Source: Mariprofundaceae bacterium
GTDB taxonomy: Bacteria; Pseudomonadota; Zetaproteobacteria; Mariprofundales; Mariprofundaceae
Assembly (NCBI GenBank): GCA_015488115.1
Contig: WFOK01000051.1
Location: 1 to 48,005 of the forward strand
Length of the DNA: 48,005 nucleotides
Reading direction: 5' to 3'
Positions 26,517 to 35,955 of the stretch are shown in pieces. The notes beneath the pieces are model-generated. The model saw nothing but the letters and a program-made list of their open reading frames with translations. It was not told where the DNA came from and ran no database searches. Position 1 is the first letter of the stretch, and every line of letters starts with the position of its first letter. A program made the translations under genes and the position numbers.

Positions 26517-28211
26517 CTACATGCGCTCCGGAGCATCCACACCCAGAATGCCCAGCGCATTGCAAAGAACCTGGCGCGTTGCCTGAACCAGGGCCAGACG
26601 GGCCGCCGTCTTTCCCGCCTCTTCCGTGATCACTCGATGCTTGTGATAAAACGAGTGAAAATCAGCCGCCAGCCGCATTGCATACGTGGCCACGCGGTAG
26701 GGTTCAAGGCGTTGTGCGGCTTTCTCCAGCATTTCGGGATATTCCAGCAGGGCCTTGATCAGACGTTTTTCCTCATGGGAGGCAAGGCAGGAAAGATCCG
26801 TGCCTTCCTCGCCAGGGGCGACTCCCATTTCTCCGGCCCTGCGCAGGATGGCGCAAATGCGGGCATGAGCATACTGAACATAATAAACCGGATTCTCGTC
26901 GCTTTGCTCCTTGGCCGTCTCCAGATCGAAATCCAACTGGCTCTCCGCGCGACGGGTCATGAAATTGAAGCGGACCGCATCCCGCCCAACCTCATCCACG
27001 ACCTCGCGCAGCGTGACAAAAGTGCCCGCGCGCTTGGACATGCGCACCGGCTGGCCATCGCGGGTCAGGTTGACCATCTGCACGAGCAGGATGTCCGGCT
27101 GTCCGGCGCGACCGGTCAAGGCGCGCACGGCTGCCTGCACCCTGGCCACATAACCGCCGTGATCAGCGCCCCAGACATCGATCATGCGGTCGAAGCCCCG
27201 CAGGTGCTTGTCATGATGATAGGCAATATCGGCGGCAAAGTATGTCGGTGAACCATCCTGCTTGAGCAAGGGCCGATCGCTGTCATCGCCAAAATCCGTG
27301 GAGCGGAACAACAATTGCTCCACGGGCTTGTAATCCTGTACCTCCTTGCCCTTCGGCGGCGGCAAGATGCCGGTATAGACCAGCCCGCGAGACTTCAGTT
27401 CCTCGATCATGGCCAGGATCTTTCCGGAACGATGCAGTTCCCGCTCGGAGAAAAACACATCGAATGTGATGCCCAGGGCGGCAAGGTCCTCGCGTATGGC
27501 CTTCATGTTCGCATCCACGGCCGCCTGGCCAATGATCTCGCGGCGCATTTCGGCCTCCATGTCCAGCCATTCGGCATACGGCTTGCGGTCAAGCAGTCCC
27601 CGAGCGATGTCCACGACGTACTCTCCAGGATAGGCGCTCTCGGGAAATTCGATGGCCTCTCCCTGAAGCTCCTGCATCCGTAGCCAGACTGAATCCGCCA
27701 GAATGCCGATCTGGGCGCCCGCATCATTGATGTAGTATTCCCGCGTCACTTCATGACCCACGGCCTGAAGCACGGATGCGAGCACATCCCCGACAACGGC
27801 TCCACGCCCATGGCCAACGTGCATCGGACCAGTCGGATTCGCGGAAACGAACTCCAGGCAGATCCTCTGTGCATCCGTCTGGCTACGGCGACCGTAGGCG
27901 CTTCCCTGCCTCAGGACGTCCCAGACGACCTGGGCCTCGCTGGCCTGTCGGAGATGAATGTTGATAAAGCCAGGGCCGGCAACTTCGACCGAGGCAACCT
28001 CCTGGGGCCAGTCAACCTGCGCAAGCAGATCCTCAGCGACCTGACGGGGCGGCTTTCCCAATGCCCGGCTCAACTGCATGGCGAGATTGCAGGCATAATC
28101 GCCATGCTCCCGGACCTTGGGCCGTGTGAGCCTGATCTCGGGAACCGCCTCCCTGCTTCCAAGCAACGCTGTCGCGGCCTCCCGCAACGCACATTCCAGA
28201 GACTCTTTCAC
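26517..28211 (-). CDS. argS: Arginyl-tRNA synthetase
   Basis: 564 residues. Class I landmarks: the HIGH-type ANPTGPMHVGHGRGAVVGD, the YYINDAGAQI segment, the VWGADHGGYVARV segment and MSKRAGTFVTL (KMSKS-equivalent). The C-terminal anticodon domain is helical with the DALALON-type end. A TTG at 28247 gives a longer frame, but the GTG at 28211 has GGAGGA six bases upstream and begins with the expected helical N-terminal domain (VKESLECALREA), so it is chosen. First gene of the minus-strand run argS-SPOR-amgK-ppa-hppA. It diverges from the PAS-GGDEF-EAL gene across 285 bp, in which I found no convincing promoter. Confidence 0.96.
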   Translation of the reverse strand: MKESLECALREAATALLGSREAVPEIRLTRPKVREHGDYACNLAMQLSRALGKPPRQVAEDLLAQVDWPQEVASVEVAGPGFINIHLRQASEAQVVWDVLRQGSAYGRRSQTDAQRICLEFVSANPTGPMHVGHGRGAVVGDVLASVLQAVGHEVTREYYINDAGAQIGILADSVWLRMQELQGEAIEFPESAYPGEYVVDIARGLLDRKPYAEWLDMEAEMRREIIGQAAVDANMKAIREDLAALGITFDVFFSERELHRSGKILAMIEELKSRGLVYTGILPPPKGKEVQDYKPVEQLLFRSTDFGDDSDRPLLKQDGSPTYFAADIAYHHDKHLRGFDRMIDVWGADHGGYVARVQAAVRALTGRAGQPDILLVQMVNLTRDGQPVRMSKRAGTFVTLREVVDEVGRDAVRFNFMTRRAESQLDFDLETAKEQSDENPVYYVQYAHARICAILRRAGEMGVAPGEEGTDLSCLASHEEKRLIKALLEYPEMLEKAAQRLEPYRVATYAMRLAADFHSFYHKHRVITEEAGKTAARLALVQATRQVLCNALGILGVDAPERM

Positions 28212-28496
28212 GCATCCTCCATGTCTGACGAGATCAAAATCCTTCAATCGGGCGCATGCTAGCCTGCTTGCACGGGAAGAACACGCGGCAATAACCGAGC
28301 AGGAGATTCCAGGCCCATGCTTCTCATCGGCCGTTCGGACCTGTGACCCAGCTCACTGTTCGCTTGGACCTTACAAAGATAATGCCTTGGCACCAAGACA
28401 CACCGATTCGGGGGAGGGAAGTCAAGACATGGACGAGCTGCATCTTCTTCATCACTGCGATCGATACACTCCCTCCCTGGAAGACAAGGCCGATTG

Positions 28497-31058
28497 ATGA
28501 ATGCTCCATCAAAGGCTCCCACCAGAACGCTCTGGATACTGGTGTTCCTGCTTGGGGCCTCGGCAAGCACCTGGGTGTTCCACTGGCTGCAGTCGGAACA
28601 GCACCGCATGCTGAAGGAGGAGGCCGTCCACCGCAGCCAAGTCAAACTGGCGTTGATCAAACAGGTGATCGAGCATCAGTTCAACCTGACCGCCGATGCG
28701 CTCAGCTACCTGGAACAAGCACCAACCACCGACCATGAAGGTCTGCAACACGTGGCTGACAACCTGCTAAAAATGCATGCCGGGCAGATCGCGCACATCG
28801 CCTTTCTGGGCAAATCCGGCGACCGTCCGGGCATCCTAGCATCCTCTGGCACACCATCATGGTCCGTTCCGGTCCCGGGGCTGCCAGCGCTCCCTCCAGC
28901 CAAACGGACCCTAAGCCTCATTCGTGATGCAGAAGGCACTTGGCTGCTGAGGTTCATGCAAGGAAGCACCAAGGACAAGCTCTGCTGGGTCGTCGTCGAC
29001 CTTCCAGCCCCACAACTGCTCGAGTCGGGCGTATCCAGCACCGTTCCTGCGGGTCTGGACGTGGATGTACACGTCTTTGCCAGGGAGCACTGGATTCATC
29101 TCCTTCATCATGCATCACGCACGCGCACGGCCGGGGTTGCAGACAGCGATCCACCCATGTGGCAGGGTGGCTTCGAGGTGGCCGGCAAGCGCTTTCTCGT
29201 GCGAACGCGCGCCGCGCCGACGCTGATCGAACGGTATCTGACCCCCTATCCGTACCTGGCCCTGCTCGGCGGCCTGGTGATCTCGACACTGTTGGCCGTC
29301 TCGGTGTATCAGCGCACGCGCTACATGGACGGCCTGCAACACATGGTGGACGAGAAGACGCAATCGCTTCGCCTGTATCAGCGTATTTATGATGCAAGCA
29401 TCGATGCCATCGCCATCCTCGATCCAGAGGCCAGGTACATGGAGCAGAATCCCGCCCATGCACAACTCCTCGGTTACACGGACGAACAGCTTCGCGGGCA
29501 GTCGCTGCTGCTGCAACTGAACGATCAGGATCGCAGGCGGGTGCGGAAGGCCCTGGAAGGGCAAGGCATGTTTCGAGGCATCATTGAATGTCTGTCTTGG
29601 CATGGCCACCGCCTGGACATCGACATGTCGCTGTTTCCGCTCGGCAAGCCCGAACAACCCAGTTGCTATATCGCCATCAAGCGCGATGTCAGCGAACGAA
29701 AGAGGGTCGAAGCACAACTCAAATGGCTGTCCTACTATGACGAGCTGACCAGTCTGCCCAATCGCCGGCTTTTCGGAGACCGACTCGAACAGGCCATACG
29801 CTTGGCCAAGAGGGATGGACACAGATTGGCCCTGTTGTACCTGGACCTGGACCGGTTCAAATACATCAATGATTCGTTGGGCCACGGCGTCGGCGACCGC
29901 GTGCTCCAGGAAGTGGCCAGGCGAATGTGCATGGTTCTCCGCGAGTCAGATACCGCGGCCCGTATGGGCGGTGACGAGTTCACGGTGTTGCTTCCCGAAG
30001 CCGACGCGCAATCGGCCATCCAGGTGTCCGAACGCCTCGCCGAGATCATACGCCAGCCCATCCAGATCGATGCCCAGATGCTGTCGACAGACACGAGTAT
30101 CGGCATCTCTGTTTATCCCGACAACGGAGAAGATGCAGAATCGCTGCTCCGGCACGCCGATACGGCCATGTATTATGCCAAAAGGCGCGGTGAGACCTAC
30201 TACCTTTTTTCCGATGCCATGGCCGCACAAAGCGAACGACGACTGAAGCTGGAACAATCGCTGAACAAGGCCTGCAGCAGCAGGGAGTTCACGCTCGTTT
30301 ATCAAACACGGCACGATCTTGGCATCCCGGGAGCGGTCCATGACATACCTCTGGATCAATGGCCCGTCCTTGGCGTGGAGGCCCTGATCCGCTGGGAACA
30401 TGCCGAACTCGGCCTGGTACCGCCTTCCCAGTTCATTCCCCTGGCCGAGGAAACCGGACACATCCGCGCGATCACGGAATGGGTGCTCACGACCGCATGC
30501 CAGCAGGCCTTGACATGGGAGCGTGAAGGCATCCGGCCACGCAGCATCGGCATCAACCTTTCAGCCATCCAGCTTGCTCAGCAGGGGCTAGCCCTTGATC
30601 TGCTTCAGGTCATCGAAGACCACGGCGCAGAGCCGCACTGGTTCGAAATTGAAATCACGGAAACAGCGATCATGCACGATCCCGAAATGGCCGGCCAACT
30701 GATGAAACGGCTGGCAGATAGCGGCATGACGATTGCCATTGATGATTTCGGCACCGGCTATTCCTCCCTGGCCTACCTCAAGCGATTTCCTGCCGACTGG
30801 ATCAAGATCGACCGCTCCTTCGTGGAGGGCATCTCAAACAACGAAGAAGACCGCGCCATCATCCGCGCCATCACGGCAATGGCTCATTCGCTCGGCATGA
30901 AGGTTGTTGCCGAAGGCGTCGAAACGCTCGATCAGCTTCAAGCCTTGCGCAGCGAGGGTTGTGATGCCGCCCAGGGCTACCTGTTCACCAGGCCCTTCCC
31001 TGCCAGTGAGGCACCAACATTTCTGATTCACGCCTCAAGGCCAGCAGGGCAGACATGA
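28497..31058 (+). CDS. Membrane-bound PAS-GGDEF-EAL cyclic-di-GMP enzyme
   Basis: 853 residues. One helix (about 9-28), a periplasmic sensor of about 220 residues without a recognised name, a second helix (about 248-272), a PAS domain (about 290-405), then GGDEF and EAL. The cyclase site is an intact GGDEF (491-495), with RESD five residues before it as the product-inhibition I-site. The EAL domain starts at EALIRWEH (628-630) and keeps GINLSA, EITET, DDFGTGYSSL, DWIKID, AEGVET and AQGYLF, so the phosphodiesterase residues are present. Both activities are therefore possible; the net direction cannot be predicted. A TTG one codon earlier is possible, but ATG 28497 with AAGG eight bases before it is preferred. 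Confidence 0.95.
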   Translation: MNAPSKAPTRTLWILVFLLGASASTWVFHWLQSEQHRMLKEEAVHRSQVKLALIKQVIEHQFNLTADALSYLEQAPTTDHEGLQHVADNLLKMHAGQIAHIAFLGKSGDRPGILASSGTPSWSVPVPGLPALPPAKRTLSLIRDAEGTWLLRFMQGSTKDKLCWVVVDLPAPQLLESGVSSTVPAGLDVDVHVFAREHWIHLLHHASRTRTAGVADSDPPMWQGGFEVAGKRFLVRTRAAPTLIERYLTPYPYLALLGGLVISTLLAVSVYQRTRYMDGLQHMVDEKTQSLRLYQRIYDASIDAIAILDPEARYMEQNPAHAQLLGYTDEQLRGQSLLLQLNDQDRRRVRKALEGQGMFRGIIECLSWHGHRLDIDMSLFPLGKPEQPSCYIAIKRDVSERKRVEAQLKWLSYYDELTSLPNRRLFGDRLEQAIRLAKRDGHRLALLYLDLDRFKYINDSLGHGVGDRVLQEVARRMCMVLRESDTAARMGGDEFTVLLPEADAQSAIQVSERLAEIIRQPIQIDAQMLSTDTSIGISVYPDNGEDAESLLRHADTAMYYAKRRGETYYLFSDAMAAQSERRLKLEQSLNKACSSREFTLVYQTRHDLGIPGAVHDIPLDQWPVLGVEALIRWEHAELGLVPPSQFIPLAEETGHIRAITEWVLTTACQQALTWEREGIRPRSIGINLSAIQLAQQGLALDLLQVIEDHGAEPHWFEIEITETAIMHDPEMAGQLMKRLADSGMTIAIDDFGTGYSSLAYLKRFPADWIKIDRSFVEGISNNEEDRAIIRAITAMAHSLGMKVVAEGVETLDQLQALRSEGCDAAQGYLFTRPFPASEAPTFLIHASRPAGQT

Positions 31059-31076
31059 TCGGCTCTCTCCAGCGGA

Positions 31077-31892
31077 TCAGCCCTGGCATGACGCACAAAA
31101 GAAGGTGCTGCGTCCATGCAGCACGATCCGCTGAATGGCCTCACCGCACCTCAGACAGGCTTCCCCTTCTCTGCCATAGACCTGAAAGGCATGGGAGAAA
31201 TAGCCTGGCCTGCCGTCACTGCTCATGAAATCCCTGATGGTGCTTCCTCCGGCCCTGGTGGCCTCCTCAAGCACCTCGCGCAGAGCAGCATGCAGGCGGA
31301 TCAAGTCCCCGGCTGCGACGTCCCCTGCCCTGCGGGCCGGATGGATGCCACTGCGAAACAGGGCCTCCGATGCGTAAATGTTGCCCACGCCGACAACGAC
31401 CCGCGCATCCATGACAAGGTGCTTGATCGGACAACGCCGTCTCCAGCTACAGCGAATCAGCCATGATGCCGTAAACTCCTCTGAAAGCGGCTCCGGCCCC
31501 AAATGACTGAACCAGGGATGATCAGCCAGTTCGAACTCGCTGATGAGAGCCATATAGCCGAAACGACGCACATCGCAATAACGCAGGCTCCGAGCATCAT
31601 CGAGATGCATGCATACCTGCTCATGGGGAGCAGCGTCCTCTCCCGAGGCGAGACATCGAAAATGACCGGTCATGCCAAGATGGCACACCAGCCTTTTCCC
31701 TCCATCAAGGCAGATCAGGAGATACTTCGCCCGCCTCTGGACATCAAGAATCCTTCTTCCCTTCAGCTCCCACCATTCGGGATAGGGATGGCGCAAGGCC
31801 CGGCCGTGATCAAGGGTATGCAAAACACGGCGACCGACCACGTGGGAAATCAGCCCCCTTCGCGTGACCTCCACCTCGGGCAGTTCGGGCAC
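31077..31892 (-). CDS. mutM: Formamidopyrimidine-DNA glycosylase
   Basis: 271 residues; removes 8-oxoguanine and formamidopyrimidines and nicks the abasic site. The N-terminus PELPEVEV has the catalytic Pro2 and Glu3 (after removal of the initiator). Lys in RRAKYLL is the conserved minor-groove lysine. GVGNIYASEALF marks the helix-two-turn-helix. The C-terminal zinc finger is CLRCG with CASCQ. The start codon must be GTG (31892), since Pro2 has to follow it immediately. Last gene of the nine-gene minus-strand run; it converges with the GGDEF-EAL gene with 18 bp between stops. Confidence 0.97.
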   Translation of the reverse strand: MPELPEVEVTRRGLISHVVGRRVLHTLDHGRALRHPYPEWWELKGRRILDVQRRAKYLLICLDGGKRLVCHLGMTGHFRCLASGEDAAPHEQVCMHLDDARSLRYCDVRRFGYMALISEFELADHPWFSHLGPEPLSEEFTASWLIRCSWRRRCPIKHLVMDARVVVGVGNIYASEALFRSGIHPARRAGDVAAGDLIRLHAALREVLEEATRAGGSTIRDFMSSDGRPGYFSHAFQVYGREGEACLRCGEAIQRIVLHGRSTFFCASCQG

Positions 31893-31904
31893 GCCGACGT
31901 ACCC

Positions 31905-32792
31905 TTATCGACACTCGGCCACAAGGCGCTCCATCATACGCCTGGCCTGGTCGACATAGCCACCGCCGAACAGATTCGCATGGTTCAGGATGTGATAAAG
32001 ATTGTACACCTGCTTGCGCACGGCATAACCCTCATCCAGCGGCCAGACATGCGCATAGGCCTGATAGAATGCGCGGGAAAACCCGCCGAAAAGTTCGGTC
32101 ATGGCCAGATCGGCCTCTCTGTCCCCGTAATATACAGCAGGATCAAAGATGACCGGACGTCCGGCCCGGTCGGCGAACCAGTTGCCGCCCCACAGATCTC
32201 CATGCAGCAAAGACGGAACCGGATCATGCCCGTGGAGGAGCAAGGGAAGAACCTCGAGAAGCTCCATGCCCCTTTCATACAACGGGGATCCCAGGCCATT
32301 TTCCCTGCTCAGCTCGATCTGAAACCCCAAACGCCGCCTGCTCCAGAACTCGGTCCAGGAAACCGTCCAGTCATTGGGCTGCGGCGTGACCCCAATCGTA
32401 TTGTCTCTGTGCCAACCGAACGCATTGGCCGTCACCGCATGCATGCGGGCCAGCTGCTCGCCGAACCTGACCGAAACGGCTTCATCGGCCTCCCCCTTGT
32501 CGATCCATTCCAGAATCATCCAGGCATGGCTCTCATTGTGACCAACGGCATAAACCCCCGGCACCCGAAGCGATCCCTTGAGGCCCAGTTCCCGCAGCCC
32601 CTCCGCCTCGGCCTCGAACATGTCCAGCCTGTCAGCCTTATTGCATTTGACGAAATAACGGTGTCCATCAAGGGCGAATTCATAGGCTCCATTGATGCTG
32701 CCACCGGCCACGGGCCTCCACCGCATTCGGCCATGGCTGGAGCCGTTTTGTTCGGCCAATTGCCTGGCCACCTCATGGCACCAATCGTGCAT
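31905..32792 (-). CDS. Fructosamine kinase family protein
   Basis: 295 residues from ATG 32792. It has an aminoglycoside-phosphotransferase-like kinase fold: GGSINGAYEF in the nucleotide domain, YFVKCN with the ATP lysine, the catalytic SLLHGDLWGGNWF, and the metal-binding IFDPAVYYGDREADLAM followed by TELFGGF. These are diagnostic for the fructosamine-3-kinase/YniA group, which phosphorylates sugar adducts on protein amines so that they fall off. A longer frame to 33254 overlaps the DUF2062 gene and is not protein-like. It follows that gene by 20 bp and precedes mutM by 12 bp. Both neighbours deal with chemical damage, which may be coincidence. Confidence 0.92.
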   Translation of the reverse strand: MHDWCHEVARQLAEQNGSSHGRMRWRPVAGGSINGAYEFALDGHRYFVKCNKADRLDMFEAEAEGLRELGLKGSLRVPGVYAVGHNESHAWMILEWIDKGEADEAVSVRFGEQLARMHAVTANAFGWHRDNTIGVTPQPNDWTVSWTEFWSRRRLGFQIELSRENGLGSPLYERGMELLEVLPLLLHGHDPVPSLLHGDLWGGNWFADRAGRPVIFDPAVYYGDREADLAMTELFGGFSRAFYQAYAHVWPLDEGYAVRKQVYNLYHILNHANLFGGGYVDQARRMMERLVAECR

Positions 32793-32812
32793 GCGTCGGC
32801 ACCCCGGCCCGA

Positions 32813-33367
32813 TCAGGCCTGACTTGCTGTTGCTTGAGCGAGACGCTGCTGGCGCCGGCGACGCCACCGGTGAAGGACAATCATCCGCCAGACGAAATGA
32901 ATGCCGAAATACCCGATGACCGCGGAAAGCACGCCCATGAACAGGCAGCCAATGAACACGGCCTGCATGACCGATGGAAGCCCTGCATAAATCGCATCCC
33001 AGGTGAAGCTGTCGGAGGAAAGGCCGCCTGTCGGCCTGCCAAGAAGCCAGCAACCAAGCACATAGGTGGCGTAAAAGATGGGAGGAATTGTCACGGGATT
33101 CGTCAACCACACCAGAGCCACGGAGATGGGGAGATTGCCATTGCAATAGACGGCGCCCGCAGCCGCCAGCACCATCTGGAACGGAACGGGCATGAAAGCA
33201 AAGAAAAGACCAACGGCAAAGGCCACGGCCACCGAGTGGCGATTCATGTGCCACAGCGAAGGCCGGGCAAGAAGGTGGCTGAAGCGCCCCAACACCCTGT
33301 GCTCACAAAGTTTTTTGTGATCAGGAAGAATGCGGTGGAGTCGTCGCTTCAATGCTCGCCCGGGCAT
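32813..33367 (-). CDS. DUF2062 inner-membrane protein
   Basis: 184 residues. A basic N-terminal stretch (RALKRRLHRIL) is followed by about three hydrophobic segments (about 47-72, 80-112, 135-163) and a very basic C-terminal tail (RWRRRRQQR). NRHSVAVAFAVGLFFAFMPVPFQMV and WLTNPVTIPPIFYATY are the family signatures of DUF2062. Function unknown; some members sit near glycosyltransferases or nucleotide enzymes. Here it lies 55 bp after metG. Confidence 0.85.
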   Translation of the reverse strand: MPGRALKRRLHRILPDHKKLCEHRVLGRFSHLLARPSLWHMNRHSVAVAFAVGLFFAFMPVPFQMVLAAAGAVYCNGNLPISVALVWLTNPVTIPPIFYATYVLGCWLLGRPTGGLSSDSFTWDAIYAGLPSVMQAVFIGCLFMGVLSAVIGYFGIHFVWRMIVLHRWRRRRQQRLAQATASQA

Positions 33368-33421
33368 GCTTCAACGTTAGTTGGCCCGGCTTGACATTTC
33401 AAGCATTCCGTGATATGGGAA

Positions 33422-34960
33422 TCAGTCCATTCTCGGAAAAATCGGACTTGGCTTCGCACACTGATGACCCTCGCGCAAGCCTCCCCAGCCACCTTCCCTT
33501 GCGACATGCCAGGCGGCGGGACGAACCGGTCCATTGTGAATTTGCGTCAACATGGCCTCGGCCTTGCCCGGCATGAATGGCCAGAGCTGCAGCGCAATCA
33601 ACCTGAGTGCCTCCACGAGATGATAGAGCACAGTCCGCAGGCGACCCGTCTGTCCCAGCTTCGCCAGAACCCAGGGGGCATTCTCCTCAACATAACGATT
33701 GCCATGACGCACGGCGGCATTGATGCGTTCCAATGCAAGATGAAAGGCCTGTGCATACATGTACTCATCCACATCGCGCTGCATGCCCTCAATATCCGCG
33801 ATCAAGGCCCGGTCCAAGGCCTCCTCGGCCTGTCCGAAGTGCAGAATGCCATCGCAATATTTGTGCAGCATGGCCAGGCTGCGATTGAGCAGATTACCGA
33901 CATCGTTGGCCAATTCCGTGTTGTATCGCTGCTTGAGGGCATCGAAGGAAAAGTCCCCATCCTGTCCGAAGGGAACCTCGCGCAGTAGGAAATAGCGAAG
34001 CAGATCCGCATCATAATGATCGAGCAGATCCGCCGGCCGCAGGGCATTGCCCTTTGACTTGGACATCTTTTCGCCTTCGACTGTCCACCAGCCGTGAGCA
34101 AAAATCCGCTTGGGCAACGGGATGCCTGCGGCCATAAGCATGCATGGCCAGTAAACGGCATGAAAGCGCAGGATATCCTTCCCGATGAGATGAACATCCG
34201 CCGGCCAATAATGCAAATAGCGCTCGTCCGGATATCCCAGGGCGCTGATGTAGTTCGTCAGAGCGTCGATCCATACGTAAATGACATGCTGTTCATCGCC
34301 TGGCACGGGTATACCCCAGGAAAAGGTGGTCCTGGAAATGGAAAGGTCGTTCAGGCCCGCTTCGACAAAACGGATGACCTCGTTCCGCCTCGACTCCGGG
34401 GCAATGAACTCCGGATGAGAATGAATGTGCTCCAGCAGCGGCTCCTGATAACGGCTCAAACGAAAGAAGTAGGACTCCTCCTGCACCCTTTCAACGGAAC
34501 GGCGGCAGTCGGGACAGATCTTCTGCTGCCAGCAATCGGCATCCTTGAGCTGGGTTTCGGTCCAGTAGGTCTCGCATGGGACACAATACCAGTCTTCGTA
34601 CATGCCCTTGTAGATGGCCCCCGCCCGATCAAGGCGCTTCCAGATGTTCTGAACGGCCTGCCTGTGCCTCTCTGAACTGGTGCGGATGAAGTCGTCATTG
34701 GAGATGGACAATCTCGGCCACAGCGTCTGGTAGCGCTTGACAACCTGATCCGCCAGCTCAATGGGCTTGATGCCCTTCGCCTCGGCCGCCTGCTGAACCT
34801 TCTGCCCATGCTCGTCGACGCCGGTCAGAAAAAACACATCATATCCGGCCATGCGCATGTGCCGGGCCAGAACGTCAGCAGCCACGGTCGTATACATGTG
34901 ACCGAGATGCGGTTCGTCGTTGACATAATAGATCGGCGTCGTCACATAATAAGTGGGCAT
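33422..34960 (-). CDS. metG: Methionyl-tRNA synthetase, short form
   Basis: 512 residues. Class I motifs: HLGH in NDEPHLGHMYTT and KMSKSKGNA. The connective domain has one zinc knuckle with four cysteines (CVPC and CPDC). The protein ends after the anticodon domain and lacks the C-terminal tRNA-binding dimer domain that lengthens E. coli MetG to about 677, so it is of the Thermus/Bacillus-like short type. The frame extends 53 codons upstream into holB, but MPTYYVTTPIYYVND is the normal start, with GGAGGT about 11 bases before ATG 34960. Follows holB by 68 bp. Confidence 0.97.
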   Translation of the reverse strand: MPTYYVTTPIYYVNDEPHLGHMYTTVAADVLARHMRMAGYDVFFLTGVDEHGQKVQQAAEAKGIKPIELADQVVKRYQTLWPRLSISNDDFIRTSSERHRQAVQNIWKRLDRAGAIYKGMYEDWYCVPCETYWTETQLKDADCWQQKICPDCRRSVERVQEESYFFRLSRYQEPLLEHIHSHPEFIAPESRRNEVIRFVEAGLNDLSISRTTFSWGIPVPGDEQHVIYVWIDALTNYISALGYPDERYLHYWPADVHLIGKDILRFHAVYWPCMLMAAGIPLPKRIFAHGWWTVEGEKMSKSKGNALRPADLLDHYDADLLRYFLLREVPFGQDGDFSFDALKQRYNTELANDVGNLLNRSLAMLHKYCDGILHFGQAEEALDRALIADIEGMQRDVDEYMYAQAFHLALERINAAVRHGNRYVEENAPWVLAKLGQTGRLRTVLYHLVEALRLIALQLWPFMPGKAEAMLTQIHNGPVRPAAWHVAREGGWGGLREGHQCAKPSPIFPRMD

Positions 34961-35028
34961 GCTGTCATCTAACCTCCGCTGAACTGGCGTCGCAAGTGTA
35001 GCGGGCCGCATGCCGAAAGACAGCGGTT

Positions 35029-35955
35029 TCATCCCCGCAGCGCAGCACGCAGTTGCAGGAAGGCGGCAAGGAATGTCGGAGCACGCCGTAGGGTGTGCCG
35101 CGCGGCATCCCGCGGCCAACGCATCAGCGTTTGCAAGGCCTCGGCGATTCCCTGACGACGCCCGAAATCGAGCTCATGTTCAAGACACGGCAAATGCATG
35201 CGCACGGTCAGTTCCGCCACCAGTGTGGCAGGAAGAATGGGAAGGTTCGCCCGCAACCAAGCGTCCACCTTCCCCACGTCGGCTTTGGCAGCATCGCCTG
35301 CGAGTTCAAGCCATTCCTGCATCGCCCGGGCGGTCCGCTCATCCTTCAGGCATGCCGCCCTCCCGGGTGTCCCCGGCCCCAGCATGCGCGCCAGAGAGAG
35401 CAGGGACGCATCCAAGCCCATGATCTCCCATATCCGACGGGATGCGGTCTCATCAAGCAGGGCACAAGGAACCAGCAAGCAACGGGAGCGAACCGTCGCC
35501 GGCAGAAGCATGAGCTCGCTACAGACGAGGAGCAGCAACGCCCCGGCGGATGGTTCCTCCAGGCCCTTCAGCAGCGCATTGGCCGCCTGAGGATTCATGC
35601 GCTCGGCATCATCAAGAAGCACAACGCGACGCATGCTTTCACGGCCGGAGAGGGCGAGAAAATCAAGAGCGGACCGAATCTGGCCGATGGCCAGGTCCCG
35701 CTTCCCTTCCAGAGGCTCTACAAACAGAAAATCAGGATGGCTTCCCGCTCTGAGCATCCTGCAGGCATGACAATGACCACACCCTGCATGTGACGCACAC
35801 AGATAGCGGCGAGCCAGTTCCATGGCCAGACTCGTCTTTCCAATGCCTTTCGGTCCATGCAGTAGCCAGGCGTGATGAAGCCGACCACTTTCCAGAGAAC
35901 GCATAAAGCGCCGGACGACATCCTCATGCCCGACCAAGCCCTCCATGCTGCTCAT
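35029..35955 (-). CDS. holB: DNA polymerase III delta' subunit
   Basis: 308 residues; stator of the clamp loader. Seen: LVGHEDVV, the P-loop-like LLHGPKGIGKTSLA, a zinc module with CGHCHAC, the LLDDAERMNPQAANALLKGLEEP Walker-B region, and the TVRSRC sensor. The C-terminal half is degenerate, as usual in this subunit. ATG 35955 overlaps the tmk stop (ATGA, 35952-35955); an ATG three codons later is possible. Order mltG-tmk-holB matches that of enterobacteria. Confidence 0.94.
   Translation of the reverse strand: MSSMEGLVGHEDVVRRFMRSLESGRLHHAWLLHGPKGIGKTSLAMELARRYLCASHAGCGHCHACRMLRAGSHPDFLFVEPLEGKRDLAIGQIRSALDFLALSGRESMRRVVLLDDAERMNPQAANALLKGLEEPSAGALLLLVCSELMLLPATVRSRCLLVPCALLDETASRRIWEIMGLDASLLSLARMLGPGTPGRAACLKDERTARAMQEWLELAGDAAKADVGKVDAWLRANLPILPATLVAELTVRMHLPCLEHELDFGRRQGIAEALQTLMRWPRDAARHTLRRAPTFLAAFLQLRAALRG

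Noticed and set aside
28364-28383. Promoter-like TTGGAC and GATAAT upstream of the PAS-GGDEF-EAL gene
   Set aside because: Only 8 bp separate the two hexamers, far too short for a sigma-70 promoter.
31503-32822. 439-codon plus-strand frame
   Set aside because: Antisense to mutM and the fructosamine kinase; no recognisable domain.
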